64,000 nt of DNA, from the NCBI RefSeq assembly GCF_016908315.1, contig NZ_JAFBDQ010000001.1, positions 124,001 to 188,000 on the forward strand, written 5' to 3'. The notes beneath the pieces were generated by a model. That model was not told the origin of the DNA, ran no database searches, and saw only the letters and a program-made list of their open reading frames with translations. Made by a program: the position numbers and the translations under genes. How positions within the stretch are numbered: position 1 is the first letter of the stretch; every line of letters begins with the position of its first letter. Shown here piece by piece: positions 52,682 through 62,022 of this stretch. The stretch is from Halanaerobacter jeridensis (GTDB taxonomy: Bacteria; Bacillota; Halanaerobiia; Halobacteroidales; Halobacteroidaceae).

Positions 52682-52696
52682 TTGGAGTTGATAATA

Positions 52697-53212
52697 GTGG
52701 AATATGGATTATTTAGTCTAGGAATACTAATAGTTGTAATCTCATTATTTATATCTTATAAACAGAATAATAATAGCCAAGATGATTATTATTTGCAGTC
52801 AGAGTTATTATCAGAAATAAGGGCTGTTAAAGACGAGTTAGAAGATAAATTAGATAATATAGAAGGGGAAAATTTCCAACAGGTTTTTGATCAGCAACGG
52901 GAACAAAATAATGCTAATCAAAACTTGAATTCTACCCTAGATAATATTGAAGATAGAATTATTGAATTAGAAGAAAAGATCGATCGTTTAGAAAGTAAAA
53001 TGAATTATTCTTTATCCAATGCAGTTAGTTCAGCAGCAAATGAGACTCAAAATAAAGAAGAACAGGCTGAAGTTCAAGAACATCAAGCTTATCAGAAAAT
53101 TAAAGAATTAGTAGAGCAAGGTTTATCTTTAGCTGAAGTAGCCCAAAAACTAGATATGGGAACTAGAGAGGTAAGACTGATTTGGAAGTTTAATTCGCGA
53201 GGTGAAGGGTAA
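52697..53212 (+). CDS. SwrB/YlxL-like membrane coiled-coil protein
   Basis: Position between sigD and rpsB matches swrB (ylxL) of B. subtilis, a protein that promotes flagellar assembly. An N-terminal membrane helix (about 3-22) precedes a Glu/Gln/Asn-rich coiled coil (about 35-110) and a C-terminal helix-turn-helix-like block, IKELVEQGLSLAEVAQKLDM then GTREVRLIWKF, as in DUF6115 proteins. I use GTG 52697 behind GGAGTTGATAATA; TTG 52682 is the alternative. It has 171 residues. Orthology is inferred from architecture and place. Confidence 0.72.
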   Translation: MEYGLFSLGILIVVISLFISYKQNNNSQDDYYLQSELLSEIRAVKDELEDKLDNIEGENFQQVFDQQREQNNANQNLNSTLDNIEDRIIELEEKIDRLESKMNYSLSNAVSSAANETQNKEEQAEVQEHQAYQKIKELVEQGLSLAEVAQKLDMGTREVRLIWKFNSRGEG

Positions 53213-53685
53213 TGCTTAGAAATGTTTTATTAGGAATTGGAATTACTTTAATTATTATCTCTTCTATTTTAATGGTGACTGATTTAACGATTGGTAATGA
53301 ACAAACTTCTATTAAAAGTAATAAATTATCTCGCCAAGAAATTATAACAGAAGCTAGAAAGTTTGGTATGTCTTTTGCTGGTCAAGAATATTATAATAAA
53401 CATCAGCAGGATTTATCTTTAAATCAGACAACTACTTTAAGCCTTCCTGAAGCCACTTCGTCTTCATTGTCTACTCCTACATCGATAAGTATTAATATTC
53501 CTTCTGGGATTTCAAGTCGTGAAGTGGCTGATCTATTATTAAAGAAGAAATTAATTAAAAACAAAAAAAGCTTTATTCAACTGTTGACAAAGTTTGATTT
53601 AGAAAATAAAATAATGGCTGGGAGATATAAATTTACAGCCGATGTTTCTCCCTTGACGGTGCTATTATCTTTAACAGGAAAATAA
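53212..53685 (+). CDS. MltG/YceG-like protein lacking the catalytic domain
   Basis: 157 residues: one N-terminal membrane helix (about 7-27), a Ser/Thr-rich linker (about 70-92) and a C-terminal INIPSGISSREVADLLLKKK, then LIKNKKSFIQLLTKFDLENK and MAGRYKF, which resembles the LysM-like first part of MltG (YceG). The lytic transglycosylase catalytic region that follows in MltG (about 200 more residues) is absent. Its ATG overlaps the stop of the preceding gene. It may bind peptidoglycan or regulate; that is inference. Confidence 0.7.
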   Translation: MLRNVLLGIGITLIIISSILMVTDLTIGNEQTSIKSNKLSRQEIITEARKFGMSFAGQEYYNKHQQDLSLNQTTTLSLPEATSSSLSTPTSISINIPSGISSREVADLLLKKKLIKNKKSFIQLLTKFDLENKIMAGRYKFTADVSPLTVLLSLTGK

Positions 53686-53707
53686 GTTAAAAAAATAGTT
53701 ACAAATC

Positions 53708-53736
53708 TTGATATTGTTTTTTGCTTGTGGTATACT
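53708..53736 (+). promoter_or_regulatory. Sigma-A promoter of rpsB
   Basis: TTGATA (53708-53713), 17 bp, TATACT (53731-53736). The transcript should start near 53743, more than 110 nt before the ATG. Confidence 0.8.
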
Positions 53737-53742
53737 ACATAT

Positions 53743-53860
53743 TGATGTGTGGAAAAAATTATTAGCACGCACATTTCTGGACCTTGATAAAGGTGCCTAA
53801 TACTGGTCTTATCAAGGGATGAAGGGAATGGAGGTTTAAAACCAAGAGGAGGTTTTGTTA
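53743..53860 (+). promoter_or_regulatory. Structured rpsB leader
   Basis: ATGTGTG (about 53745) can pair with CGCACAT (about 53768) through a G-U pair. Then CCTTGATAA (53782-53790) and TTATCAAGG (53809-53817) form a perfect 9-bp stem closing an 18-nt loop. The leader is a plausible site of S2 autoregulation; I could not match it to a specific Rfam family by eye. Confidence 0.6.
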
Positions 53861-54607
53861 ATGGGTGTAGTAACTATGAAAGAGTTGTTAGAAACAGGAG
53901 TTCATTTTGGACACAGGACAAGAAGATGGAATCCGAAGATGGAAGATTATATCTTCACGGAAAGAAATGGGATTTATATTGTTGACTTGCAGCAGACTAT
54001 GTCACTAGCAGAAGAAGCTTATAATTTTGTTCGTGACCTAGCAAGTGAAGGTCAAAATATTTTATTTGTTGGAACTAAGAGACAAGCTCAAGAAACAATT
54101 GAAGAAGAAGCACAAAGATGCGGTATGCCGTATGTTAATGAAAGATGGTTAGGTGGAATGTTAACTAACTATCAAACAATCAAGAAAAGAATTGACCGTC
54201 TAGATGAAATTGAGCAGATGGAAGAAGACGGTGTTTTAGAAGTTCTACCAAATAAAGAAGCATTAGAATTAGAAAGAGAACATGAAAAATTACAGAGATT
54301 CTTAGGTGGCATTAGAGATATGAATGGTTTACCTGATGCTATCTTTGTAGTAGATCCTAAGAAAGAAGAAATTGCAGTTGCAGAAGCTAATAAGTTAGGT
54401 ATTCCTGTTGTAGGAATTATCGATACTAATTGTGATCCTGATGTGATTGATCATGTGATTCCAGGTAATGATGATGCTATTAGAGCAGTTAAATTATTAA
54501 CTGGACTTATGGCTGATGCTGTTTTAGAAGGAAAACAAGGTGAACAAATTCAACAAGAACAAGAAGCAGAAACTGAAGAAGATGTAACTGAGGAAGACGA
54601 AGAGTAA
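53861..54607 (+). CDS. rpsB: 30S ribosomal protein S2
   Basis: S2 completes the 30S subunit. The protein opens [20 protein letters not shown] and has [40 protein letters not shown] and [11 protein letters not shown] Glu-rich tail (about 225-248) is added. I use ATG 53861 behind AGGAGGTTTTGTTA; an earlier in-frame start at 53855 would sit in the ribosome site. It has 248 residues. Confidence 0.98.
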   Translation: MGVVTMKELLETGVHFGHRTRRWNPKMEDYIFTERNGIYIVDLQQTMSLAEEAYNFVRDLASEGQNILFVGTKRQAQETIEEEAQRCGMPYVNERWLGGMLTNYQTIKKRIDRLDEIEQMEEDGVLEVLPNKEALELEREHEKLQRFLGGIRDMNGLPDAIFVVDPKKEEIAVAEANKLGIPVVGIIDTNCDPDVIDHVIPGNDDAIRAVKLLTGLMADAVLEGKQGEQIQQEQEAETEEDVTEEDEE

Positions 54608-54620
54608 TTAAAAAAATTAG

Positions 54621-54670
54621 AGGCGTGAATTAAGGGGGGAGATTCTATCTCTTATGCAGCGCCTTTTTTT
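54621..54670 (+). terminator. Terminator/attenuator between rpsB and tsf
   Basis: AGGCG (54621-54625) pairs with CGCCT (54660-54664); inside, GAGAT/ATCTC and TAAG/CTTA pair. A run of seven T follows. Partial termination would lower tsf relative to rpsB. Confidence 0.85.
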
Positions 54671-54694
54671 CAACTACAGGGAGGTTTGAAAAAA

Positions 54695-55573
54695 ATGGGA
54701 ATTTCTACAGCTGATATTAAAAAATTAAGAGAAAGAACGAGTGCAGGAATGTTAGATTGTAAAGAAGCATTAACAGAAACAGATGGTGATCTTGAAGCAG
54801 CAGTTGATTATCTAAGAGAGAAGGGTATGTCTTCTGCTGATAAATCAGATAGAGTTGCTGCTGAAGGACTAGTATCTGTAGAGAAAGAAGATGATACTGC
54901 TGTAATTGTTGAGATTAATTCAGAAACTGATTTTGTTGCTAAAAATGATGAGTTTAAAGAAGTAGTTAATGATGTAACTGATCATATTTTGATGGAGCAG
55001 CCTGATTCCGTTGATGCAGCGTTAGAACAAGCACTAAAAGGAGACGGAGAAAAGGTAGATCAATATCTAAAAGAAGCTATTACTCAAATTGGAGAGAAAA
55101 TCACTCTAAGAAGATTTGAGATTTTAGATAAGAATGCAGAGCAAACACTTGCTACTTATTTACATATGGGTGGCCAAATTGGAGTAGCTGTATTATTAGA
55201 AGATGCTGATGAAGAGTTAGCTAAGAATGTAGCTATGCATATTGCTGCTGCTAATCCAGATTACTTAGATAGAGATTCAGTATCAGAAGAAGAAGTAGAA
55301 AAAGAGAAGAAGATTTTAAGAAAACAAGCTGAAAAAGAAGATAAGCCAGAGCATATTATTGATAAAATTGTTAATGGCCGTCTTGATAAATTCTATCAGA
55401 ATAATTGTCTATTAGAGCAAGAATATATTCGTGATACTGATTTAACTATTAAGGAATTAATTGCAGAACAAGATGCTGAAATTGTGAAGTTTGTTCGTTA
55501 TGAAGTAGGAGAAGGTATTGAAGTTGAAGAGGAAGACTTTGCTGAAGAAGTAATGAATGAGGTTAACAAGTAA
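54695..55573 (+). CDS. tsf: Elongation factor Ts
   Basis: EF-Ts recycles EF-Tu by nucleotide exchange. The UBA-like N-terminus STADIKKLRERTSAGMLDCK, then KEALTETDGDLEAAVDYLRE and VEINSETDFVAKNDEF are signature regions. It has 292 residues. ATG 54695 follows GGGAGGTTTGAAAAAA; TTG 54686 would add three residues. A strong terminator follows. Confidence 0.98.
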   Translation: MGISTADIKKLRERTSAGMLDCKEALTETDGDLEAAVDYLREKGMSSADKSDRVAAEGLVSVEKEDDTAVIVEINSETDFVAKNDEFKEVVNDVTDHILMEQPDSVDAALEQALKGDGEKVDQYLKEAITQIGEKITLRRFEILDKNAEQTLATYLHMGGQIGVAVLLEDADEELAKNVAMHIAAANPDYLDRDSVSEEEVEKEKKILRKQAEKEDKPEHIIDKIVNGRLDKFYQNNCLLEQEYIRDTDLTIKELIAEQDAEIVKFVRYEVGEGIEVEEEDFAEEVMNEVNK

Positions 55574-55593
55574 AGAAACTAAGCAGTAAAAAA

Positions 55594-55621
55594 GAGAACA
55601 CGGGGGTGTTCTCTTTTTTTT
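55594..55621 (+). terminator. Intrinsic terminator after tsf
   Basis: GAGAACAC (55594-55601) and GTGTTCTC (55606-55613) form a perfect stem with a GGGG loop, flanked by A-run and followed by eight T. Confidence 0.94.
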
Positions 55622-55693
55622 AAGAAGAAGCATAATTTTTTTAGAGAAGAATAAGCTTTGACTATATCTAAAAATGAACTGGGGGTTGCATTA

Positions 55694-56407
55694 ATGTCTG
55701 AAATTGAATATTCGCGAGTGATTGTGAAATTAAGTGGGGATGCTTTGTCAGGAGAAAAAGAATACGGCATTGACCCTCAATTTATTAACTCAATTGCCGA
55801 AGAACTTAAAAGTGTTGTAGAAACAGGTTTAGAATTAGCTATTGTAGTAGGCGGCGGAAATATTTTCAGAGGAGTTGCTGGTAGTGCTAAAGGTATGGAC
55901 CGTGGTACTGCTGATTACATGGGAATGTTAGCTACTGTGATTAATGCTTTAGCTTTACAGGACGCAATAGAGAAATTGGATGTTGAAACTAGAGTCCAAA
56001 CAGCAATTACTATGAAAGAAGTAGCAGAACCTTATATCCGTAGAAGAGCTATGAGGCATTTAGAAAAAGGTAGAGTAGTTATTTTTGCTGCGGGAACTGG
56101 AAACCCATATTTTTCAACTGATACTACAGCAGCTTTGCGTGCTGCAGAAATTAATGCTGATGCTATTTTAATGGCTAAAAATGTTGATGGAGTTTATGAT
56201 TGTGATCCTGACCAAAACCCTGATGCAGTTAAATATAAGGAACTTAATTATATTGATGTTTTGAATAGAGGTTTAGGAGTTATGGATTCAACAGCTGTTT
56301 CATTATGTATGGATAATAAAATTCCATTAGTTGTATTTGGTTTAAAAGAGTTAGGCAACATTAAAAAAGTTGTGACTGGTGAAGAAATAGGAACTTTTGT
56401 TAGATAA
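55694..56407 (+). CDS. pyrH: Uridylate kinase
   Basis: UMP kinase makes UDP in pyrimidine synthesis. The amino-acid-kinase fold shows [60 protein letters not shown] and [21 protein letters not shown] use ATG 55694 behind GGGGGTTGCATTA (237 residues); an in-frame TTG at 55658 would add 12 residues. frr follows after 15 bases. Confidence 0.98.
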   Translation: MSEIEYSRVIVKLSGDALSGEKEYGIDPQFINSIAEELKSVVETGLELAIVVGGGNIFRGVAGSAKGMDRGTADYMGMLATVINALALQDAIEKLDVETRVQTAITMKEVAEPYIRRRAMRHLEKGRVVIFAAGTGNPYFSTDTTAALRAAEINADAILMAKNVDGVYDCDPDQNPDAVKYKELNYIDVLNRGLGVMDSTAVSLCMDNKIPLVVFGLKELGNIKKVVTGEEIGTFVR

Positions 56408-56422
56408 AGGGAGGGTTATTTA

Positions 56423-56980
56423 ATGATTAAACAAGTAGAAAAAGAAGCTAGGCAAGATATGGAAGAGGCATTTGATGATGTGAAAAAGGAATTTAACAAG
56501 TTGCGAACTGGTCGAGCTAGACCTGCTTTATTAGATGGGATTAAAGCTGAATATTATGGGCAGTATACTCCTATTAATCAGATGGCTAAAATTTCTGCGC
56601 CTGAAGCAAGACAATTAGTAATTAGCCCTTATGATAATAATGTACTAGAAGACATAGAAAAAGCTATTCAAAAGTCTGATTTAGACTTAACTCCTAATAG
56701 TGATGGTGATGTAATTAGAATCAATATCCCTCAGTTAACTGAAGAGAGAAGAAAAGAATTAGCTAAAAAAGCTAATGATAAAGCTGAGGATGGTCGAGTA
56801 GTAATTCGAGAAATCAGACGAGAAGCTAATGATGAATTAGAACAATTAGAAGCAGCAGGGGAAATCTCTGAAGATAATTATCACCGTGGGTTAGAGAATA
56901 TCCAAGAATTAACGGATAAGTATATTGAAAAAATTGATACTTTACTAGAAAACAAAAAAGAAGCAATTATGGAAGTTTAA
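56423..56980 (+). CDS. frr: Ribosome recycling factor
   Basis: RRF splits post-termination ribosomes with EF-G. FNKLRTGRARPALLDGIKAE, NDGDVIRINIPQLTEERRK-like PNSDGDVIRINIPQLTEERR and the C-terminal helices (DDELEQLEAAGEISEDNYHR-type) are conserved. It has 185 residues. ATG 56423 follows AAGGGAGGGTTATTTA. A hairpin lies between it and uppS. Confidence 0.98.
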   Translation: MIKQVEKEARQDMEEAFDDVKKEFNKLRTGRARPALLDGIKAEYYGQYTPINQMAKISAPEARQLVISPYDNNVLEDIEKAIQKSDLDLTPNSDGDVIRINIPQLTEERRKELAKKANDKAEDGRVVIREIRREANDELEQLEAAGEISEDNYHRGLENIQELTDKYIEKIDTLLENKKEAIMEV

Positions 56981-57029
56981 CTAATAGCTGAAAAGAATTA
57001 GTTTGGGGTTAATTATAAAATATACCCTG

Positions 57030-57058
57030 CTTACCCCCTCTATGATTGAGGGGGTAAG
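57030..57058 (+). terminator. Hairpin between frr and uppS
   Basis: CTTACCCCCTC (57030-57040) and GAGGGGGTAAG (57048-57058) form a perfect 11-bp stem with a 7-nt loop. It has no T-run, so it may act as a processing or pausing site rather than a terminator. Confidence 0.55.
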
Positions 57059-57081
57059 CTTGTAAATGGGGAGATGATTTT

Positions 57082-57864
57082 ATGTTGAAATGGATAAAAA
57101 AGATATTGCAAAACAATGAAGAAGGTCAAGAAGAAGTTGATATAGAAATTAATAAAGAAGAAGTACCTAAACATATAGCAGTGATTATGGATGGGAATGG
57201 TCGTTGGGCTGAAAAAAAAGATTTAGTACGGACTCAAGGGCATAAAAAAGGTGTTAGCACATTAAAGAAAATAGTTAAATTAGCTAATCAATTAGGGGTT
57301 GAATATTTCACTGCTTATGCTTTTTCTACAGAAAATTGGAAGCGTCCCCAAGAAGAAGTAGAGTTTTTAATGGATTTATTTAAAGAAGTTTTTGCCCAAG
57401 AACTCGAGACTTTTAAAAAAGAAAATATAAAGGTTAATATTATTGGATATAAAGATAGGCTTCCGCAATCAGTTAGTAAAAAAGCCAATAGATTAGTTGC
57501 TGAGACAAAAGATAATACAGGATTAGAGCTTAATATTGCTTTGGATTACGGGGGGCAAGCTGAAATAGTTGAAAGTACTAAAAAGATAATTGAAGATGTA
57601 CAGGCAGGTAATTTAAGTACTGCTGAATTAACAGAGGAAAAATTTTCTGATTACCTGTATACTGCGGGGCAAAAAGATGTTGATTTGCTGATTAGACCAG
57701 GAGGAGAAAAAAGAATTAGTAATTTTTTGCTGTGGCAAATTGCTTATTCAGAGTTGTATTTTACAGCTACATATTGGCCTGATTTTAAGGAAGAAGAATT
57801 TAAAGCAGCAATTAAAGAGTACCAAAAACGAAATCGTCGCTTTGGGGGAATTAAAGGAAAGTAG
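57082..57864 (+). CDS. uppS: Isoprenyl transferase (undecaprenyl diphosphate synthase)
   Basis: UppS makes the C55 carrier for peptidoglycan. The catalytic Asp is in VIMDGNGRWAEKK; FSTENWKRPQEEVEFLMDLF and LLIRPGGEKRISNFLLWQIA-type motifs follow (RPGGEKRISNFLLW at the C-terminal part). An acidic N-terminal extension of about 30 residues precedes the core. It has 260 residues. It heads the uppS-cdsA-...-dxr-rseP unit. Confidence 0.97.
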   Translation: MLKWIKKILQNNEEGQEEVDIEINKEEVPKHIAVIMDGNGRWAEKKDLVRTQGHKKGVSTLKKIVKLANQLGVEYFTAYAFSTENWKRPQEEVEFLMDLFKEVFAQELETFKKENIKVNIIGYKDRLPQSVSKKANRLVAETKDNTGLELNIALDYGGQAEIVESTKKIIEDVQAGNLSTAELTEEKFSDYLYTAGQKDVDLLIRPGGEKRISNFLLWQIAYSELYFTATYWPDFKEEEFKAAIKEYQKRNRRFGGIKGK

Positions 57865-57872
57865 GTGATAGT

Positions 57873-58676
57873 ATGTTAAAATATAGGATTTTAAGTGCAT
57901 TAATTGGAGTTCCTATATTAGTTTTAATTTTTCAAATGGGTGGTTGGTTATTTTTAGCTTTAAATTTAATTGTAGTAACTTTAGGATTAGTTGAATATTT
58001 TAAATTAGCAGAGAATAAAGGAGTTAAGGTTAATAAATTTTTAGGGATTATATTTGCTATAGTTTTAATTACCGTGACCTATCTAACAGGAAAAGCAGAA
58101 TTTTTATATGGAACATTAATTTTAGGATTGATAATTATATTATTAAAACAGATTTTAGTTAAAATTAATGAATCAGCTATTTTTTCTACAGCTGTGACTT
58201 ACTTTGGAGTTTGCTATATAGCTGGTTTGTTTTCACATTTAATTTTATTATATAATTCCGAAATTAGTCTGCAAAGTGGAAGGTTAATAGTATGGATTCC
58301 AATTTTGGCTACTTGGTTTACAGATACAGGAGCTTATTTTGTGGGACTTAGTTTAGGTAACAAGGCTTTAGCGCCTGAAATCAGCCCTAAAAAGACTATT
58401 GAAGGTGCAGTTGGAGGATTAGTTAGTTGTATTTTAGTGACAGTATTGTTAGCTTTATACTTTAATATTACTTTATATCATGGAGTTATTTTAGGTATTT
58501 TAATTGGTGTTATAGCTCAATTAGGTGATTTGTCTGCTTCGGTCTTTAAACGAGATTCTGAGATTAAAGATTCAGGAGATATAATCCCGGGGCATGGTGG
58601 AATTTTAGATCGGATTGATAGTCTGTTATTTGTATTTCCAGTAGTTTATTATTATTTACAGTGGTTTGTTAGTTAA
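57873..58676 (+). CDS. cdsA: Phosphatidate cytidylyltransferase
   Basis: CdsA makes CDP-diacylglycerol. It has about eight membrane helices and the family motif SVFKRDSEIKDSGDIIPGHGGILDRIDS near its C-terminal end (key parts KRDSEIKD, PGHGGILDRID). It has 267 residues. It starts eight bases after uppS. Confidence 0.97.
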   Translation: MLKYRILSALIGVPILVLIFQMGGWLFLALNLIVVTLGLVEYFKLAENKGVKVNKFLGIIFAIVLITVTYLTGKAEFLYGTLILGLIIILLKQILVKINESAIFSTAVTYFGVCYIAGLFSHLILLYNSEISLQSGRLIVWIPILATWFTDTGAYFVGLSLGNKALAPEISPKKTIEGAVGGLVSCILVTVLLALYFNITLYHGVILGILIGVIAQLGDLSASVFKRDSEIKDSGDIIPGHGGILDRIDSLLFVFPVVYYYLQWFVS

Positions 58677-58696
58677 CCCTGGGTAGGGAGGAAAAA

Positions 58697-59758
58697 ATGA
58701 AAGATATTTATAAAATAGGTTTAAGTGTGATAGGATTAATTATAGGTAGTATTTTTATTTTAAAGTATGCTGTAGCCTATTTGCTCCCGTTTGTGATTGG
58801 AATTTTAATTGCTAGTTTAATCGAACCTTTAGTTAATGTACTACAGAAAAAAGCCAATTTTTCACGAGGTGTATCAATTGCTGTAGTATTGTTAATTATG
58901 ATTGTTATAATTAGTCTGTTTCTTACTTTTACTGTTTCGAGACTATTTATTGAATTAGATAAATTAGTGCATGAGTTCCCATCTTACCAAACGATTGGTA
59001 ATAACTTTAGTAACTGGTTTCATCAGCGTCACCGGGAATTTAGTTCTTTAGCTAAAAATTGGGAAATACCGCAGCCGATGCAGGAAACTATTAATAATAA
59101 TTTTCAGCAGATTTATGATCAATTCAGAAGTTGGATTCAACAATTAGTAACAATGTTGTTGAAATTAATTAAAAGATTGCCTAAATTGATAACAATATTA
59201 TTGATTAGCTTGATTGCTACTTTCTTTATTAGTCGCGATAAAAGTATGATTTTAGAAACCTGTTTAGCCCCTTTTCCTGAAGAGTGGGAGAAAAAAATTA
59301 CTAAGTTACAAGAAGAAATCATTAGTGCTGCTGTTGGTTTTATTAGAGCCCAGATGATTTTAATTTCGATTACAACTTTGCTTTCAATTGTAGGTTTATT
59401 GATTTTAGGCAGTAATTATGCTTTAGTAGCAGGATTAACTGCTGGAATATTAGATTTGATTCCTGTGATTGGACCAGGAATGGTGTTTATGCCTTGGATT
59501 ATTTATAATTTTATAGCAGGTAATTCTTCTTTTGCATTGAGTTTGCTTTTATTATATATTATTATAACAACTGTAAGGCAGTTATCTGAAGCTAAGATAG
59601 TGGGAGAAAGTATTGGAGTTCATCCTTTAGCTACGTTGGTTGCTATGTATTTAGGGATTCAATTATTTGGGATTAGCGGTGTCTTTATTGGCCCTGCAGT
59701 AGTAGTAGTTTTAAGAGCGGTCTTTAAAGCAGATATAGTTTCATTTGTTACTTCATAG
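58697..59758 (+). CDS. AI-2E family transporter, YtvI-like
   Basis: About 353 residues with the usual eight membrane helices of the AI-2E/PerM family and the segment LTAGILDLIPVIGPGMVFMP. Many Firmicutes call such proteins sporulation integral membrane protein YtvI; the substrate is unknown. It is inserted between cdsA and dxr, which adjoin in B. subtilis. ATG 58697 follows AGGGAGGAAAAA. Confidence 0.85.
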   Translation: MKDIYKIGLSVIGLIIGSIFILKYAVAYLLPFVIGILIASLIEPLVNVLQKKANFSRGVSIAVVLLIMIVIISLFLTFTVSRLFIELDKLVHEFPSYQTIGNNFSNWFHQRHREFSSLAKNWEIPQPMQETINNNFQQIYDQFRSWIQQLVTMLLKLIKRLPKLITILLISLIATFFISRDKSMILETCLAPFPEEWEKKITKLQEEIISAAVGFIRAQMILISITTLLSIVGLLILGSNYALVAGLTAGILDLIPVIGPGMVFMPWIIYNFIAGNSSFALSLLLLYIIITTVRQLSEAKIVGESIGVHPLATLVAMYLGIQLFGISGVFIGPAVVVVLRAVFKADIVSFVTS

Positions 59759-59796
59759 AAATTTAATTAATCGTTAATAGGAAGCGGGGATAAATC

Positions 59797-60954
59797 ATGA
59801 AAAAGATTTCAATTTTAGGTGCGACTGGTTCAATTGGAACCCAGACTTTAGAAGTAATTGATTATTTGGAAGAAGAAATTTCTGTAACAGCAGTTACTGC
59901 TAATAATAGTGTTGATTTATTAGCTCAGCAGGCACAAGAATTTGATGTTGATTATGCTGTAATTATGAATCAAGACCATCAGGAAAAATTAGAGTCATTA
60001 TTAGCAGGAACTCAAACTAAAGTATTAAGTGGATTAGAAGGTATTTTAAAAGTTGCTACCTTAACGAATATAGATTTAGTAATTAATTCTTTAGTTGGTT
60101 CAATTGGAGTACGACCGACTTTAGCTGCAATTAGGGCAGGTAATGATGTTGGTTTAGCTAATAAAGAAACCTTAGTTACAGCAGGGCAGTTAGTGATGTC
60201 TGAAGCAGATGCTCATGATGTTTCTATTTTACCTGTGGATAGTGAGCATAATGCTATTTTTCAAGCTTTAGAGGGTAATCAAAGAAAAGATGTAGAGCGG
60301 ATTATATTAACTGCTTCAGGAGGACCATTTAGAGAGACAAGTGCTGAAAAATTAGAAGAAGTAACAGTTGATGAAGCTTTAGATCACCCTAATTGGGATA
60401 TGGGTGGTAAAATTACTATTGATTCAGCAACTTTGATGAATAAAGGATTAGAAGTTATTGAGGCAAAATGGTTATTTGATTTAAAATTTGACGATATAGA
60501 TGTAGTAGTTCATTCCCAGAGTATAGTTCATTCTTTAGTAGAGTATGAAGATCATTCTACTTTGGCAGAATTGGGAATGCCGGATATGAAGGTGCCAATT
60601 CAATATGTATTAACTTATCCTGAACGGAAAAGTAATGAGTTAGAAGCTTTGGATTTGGCTCAAATTGGTGAATTAACTTTTGAAGAGCCGCGAACTAATT
60701 CATTTCCTTGTTTAGAATATGCTTATCAAGCAGGAAAAGCTGGGGGAACTATGCCTGCTGTGTTAAATGCGGCTAATGAAGTTGCAGTAGCAAAGTTTTT
60801 GCAAGGAGATTTAAAGTTTGTACAGATACCAGAAATAATTGCTGAAGTAATAGAAGAACATCAAGTTATTAATAAACCGGAATTGGAAGATATTTTGCAA
60901 GCGGATAAATGGGCAAGAGAGATTGCAGAGAAAGTGGGGGATCAGTGTTGTTAA
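59797..60954 (+). CDS. dxr: 1-deoxy-D-xylulose 5-phosphate reductoisomerase
   Basis: Dxr converts DXP to MEP with NADPH in the non-mevalonate pathway. The NADPH-binding SILGATGSIGTQTLEVIDYL, the metal-binding PVDSEHNAIFQAL and the DHPNWDMGGKITIDSATLMN motif are present. It has 385 residues and overlaps the start of rseP. With ispG at the end of the window it shows the MEP route for isoprenoids. Confidence 0.98.
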   Translation: MKKISILGATGSIGTQTLEVIDYLEEEISVTAVTANNSVDLLAQQAQEFDVDYAVIMNQDHQEKLESLLAGTQTKVLSGLEGILKVATLTNIDLVINSLVGSIGVRPTLAAIRAGNDVGLANKETLVTAGQLVMSEADAHDVSILPVDSEHNAIFQALEGNQRKDVERIILTASGGPFRETSAEKLEEVTVDEALDHPNWDMGGKITIDSATLMNKGLEVIEAKWLFDLKFDDIDVVVHSQSIVHSLVEYEDHSTLAELGMPDMKVPIQYVLTYPERKSNELEALDLAQIGELTFEEPRTNSFPCLEYAYQAGKAGGTMPAVLNAANEVAVAKFLQGDLKFVQIPEIIAEVIEEHQVINKPELEDILQADKWAREIAEKVGDQCC

Positions 60955-62015
60955 CAACAGTTGTTTCTTTTATAGTAGTTTTAGGTGTATTAGTATTTTT
61001 TCATGAGTTTGGCCACTTCATGGTAGCAAAGTGGTCTGGAGTTAGAGTTGAAGAATTCGCTATTGGTATGGGCCCTCAAGTATTGGGGACAGAGTATGGA
61101 GAAACTGTTTATTCTATTAGAGCTTTTCCTTTAGGTGGTTTCTGTAAATTAACTGGGGAAATGCCGATGGATGACGAAATGGATGAGGAAGAAAAAGAAA
61201 TATATTTAGAAGCTAAACGAAATAATAAATGTTTCTTCCAAAAATCAGTTTGGAAGAGAATAGCAGTAGTGATTATGGGACCAATTATGAACTTTTTATT
61301 AGCTGCTTTATTATTTGCGTTAATTTTTGGTCTTTATGGTCAGCCAGTTGATACTCAAGATCAAGCAGTTATTGGTCGAGTGTTACCGCAACAACCTGCT
61401 TATCAAGCTGGAATAGAAGAAGGAGATCAAGTTTTAGCAGTTAATGGACAGTCGGTCAATTCTTGGAATCAGTTAGCAACAAAAATTAATGAACATCCTG
61501 GTGAAGAAATTAATTTACGAATTAAACGCGGTGATGAGGTTATTAATATCTCTGTGAAGCCGAAAATAGATAAACAATCTGGTCGCGGTTTAATTGGAAT
61601 CACTCCAATAATAGAACGACAGAAAGTTGGATTTTTAAAAAGTGTATGGTTAGGAATAAAACAGACAGGAATGTATATCTATGCTATTGCAGTAGGGTTA
61701 TGGCAGATGATTACTGGTCAGATGTCAGCGGATGTTTCTGGTCCTGTAGCTATAGCTAAGATGGTCGGTCGGGCTAGTAAAACTGGTCTATTAAGAGTTT
61801 TAGAATTAGCAGCTTTGATTAGTGTTAATTTAGGTTTTATGAATTTGCTCCCAATTCCAGCGTTAGATGGAGGTCGCCTAATATTTTTAGGTGTAGAAGT
61901 TGTGCGGGGTAAATCAGTGGACCCAGAAACAGAAGGGCGAGCCCACATGGTTGGTTTTGTATTATTGATTTTGTTATTATTGGTAGTAACATTTAAAGAC
62001 CTTTTCATGGGATAG
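60945..62015 (+). CDS. rseP: Site-2 intramembrane zinc protease RseP/RasP
   Basis: RasP cleaves anti-sigma factors and signal peptides within the membrane. The zinc motif HEFGH is in FFHEFGHFMVAKWSGVRVEE; a PDZ domain (about 120-230) with AGIEEGDQVLAVNG follows, and the second zinc ligand lies in NLLPIPALDGGRLIFL. I take GTG 60945 (or TTG 60948), a few bases after AGTGGGGGA, inside the end of dxr; the longer frame from 60909 lacks a ribosome site. It has about 356 residues. Confidence 0.96.
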   Translation: MLLTTVVSFIVVLGVLVFFHEFGHFMVAKWSGVRVEEFAIGMGPQVLGTEYGETVYSIRAFPLGGFCKLTGEMPMDDEMDEEEKEIYLEAKRNNKCFFQKSVWKRIAVVIMGPIMNFLLAALLFALIFGLYGQPVDTQDQAVIGRVLPQQPAYQAGIEEGDQVLAVNGQSVNSWNQLATKINEHPGEEINLRIKRGDEVINISVKPKIDKQSGRGLIGITPIIERQKVGFLKSVWLGIKQTGMYIYAIAVGLWQMITGQMSADVSGPVAIAKMVGRASKTGLLRVLELAALISVNLGFMNLLPIPALDGGRLIFLGVEVVRGKSVDPETEGRAHMVGFVLLILLLLVVTFKDLFMG

Positions 62016-62022
62016 TGTAACC

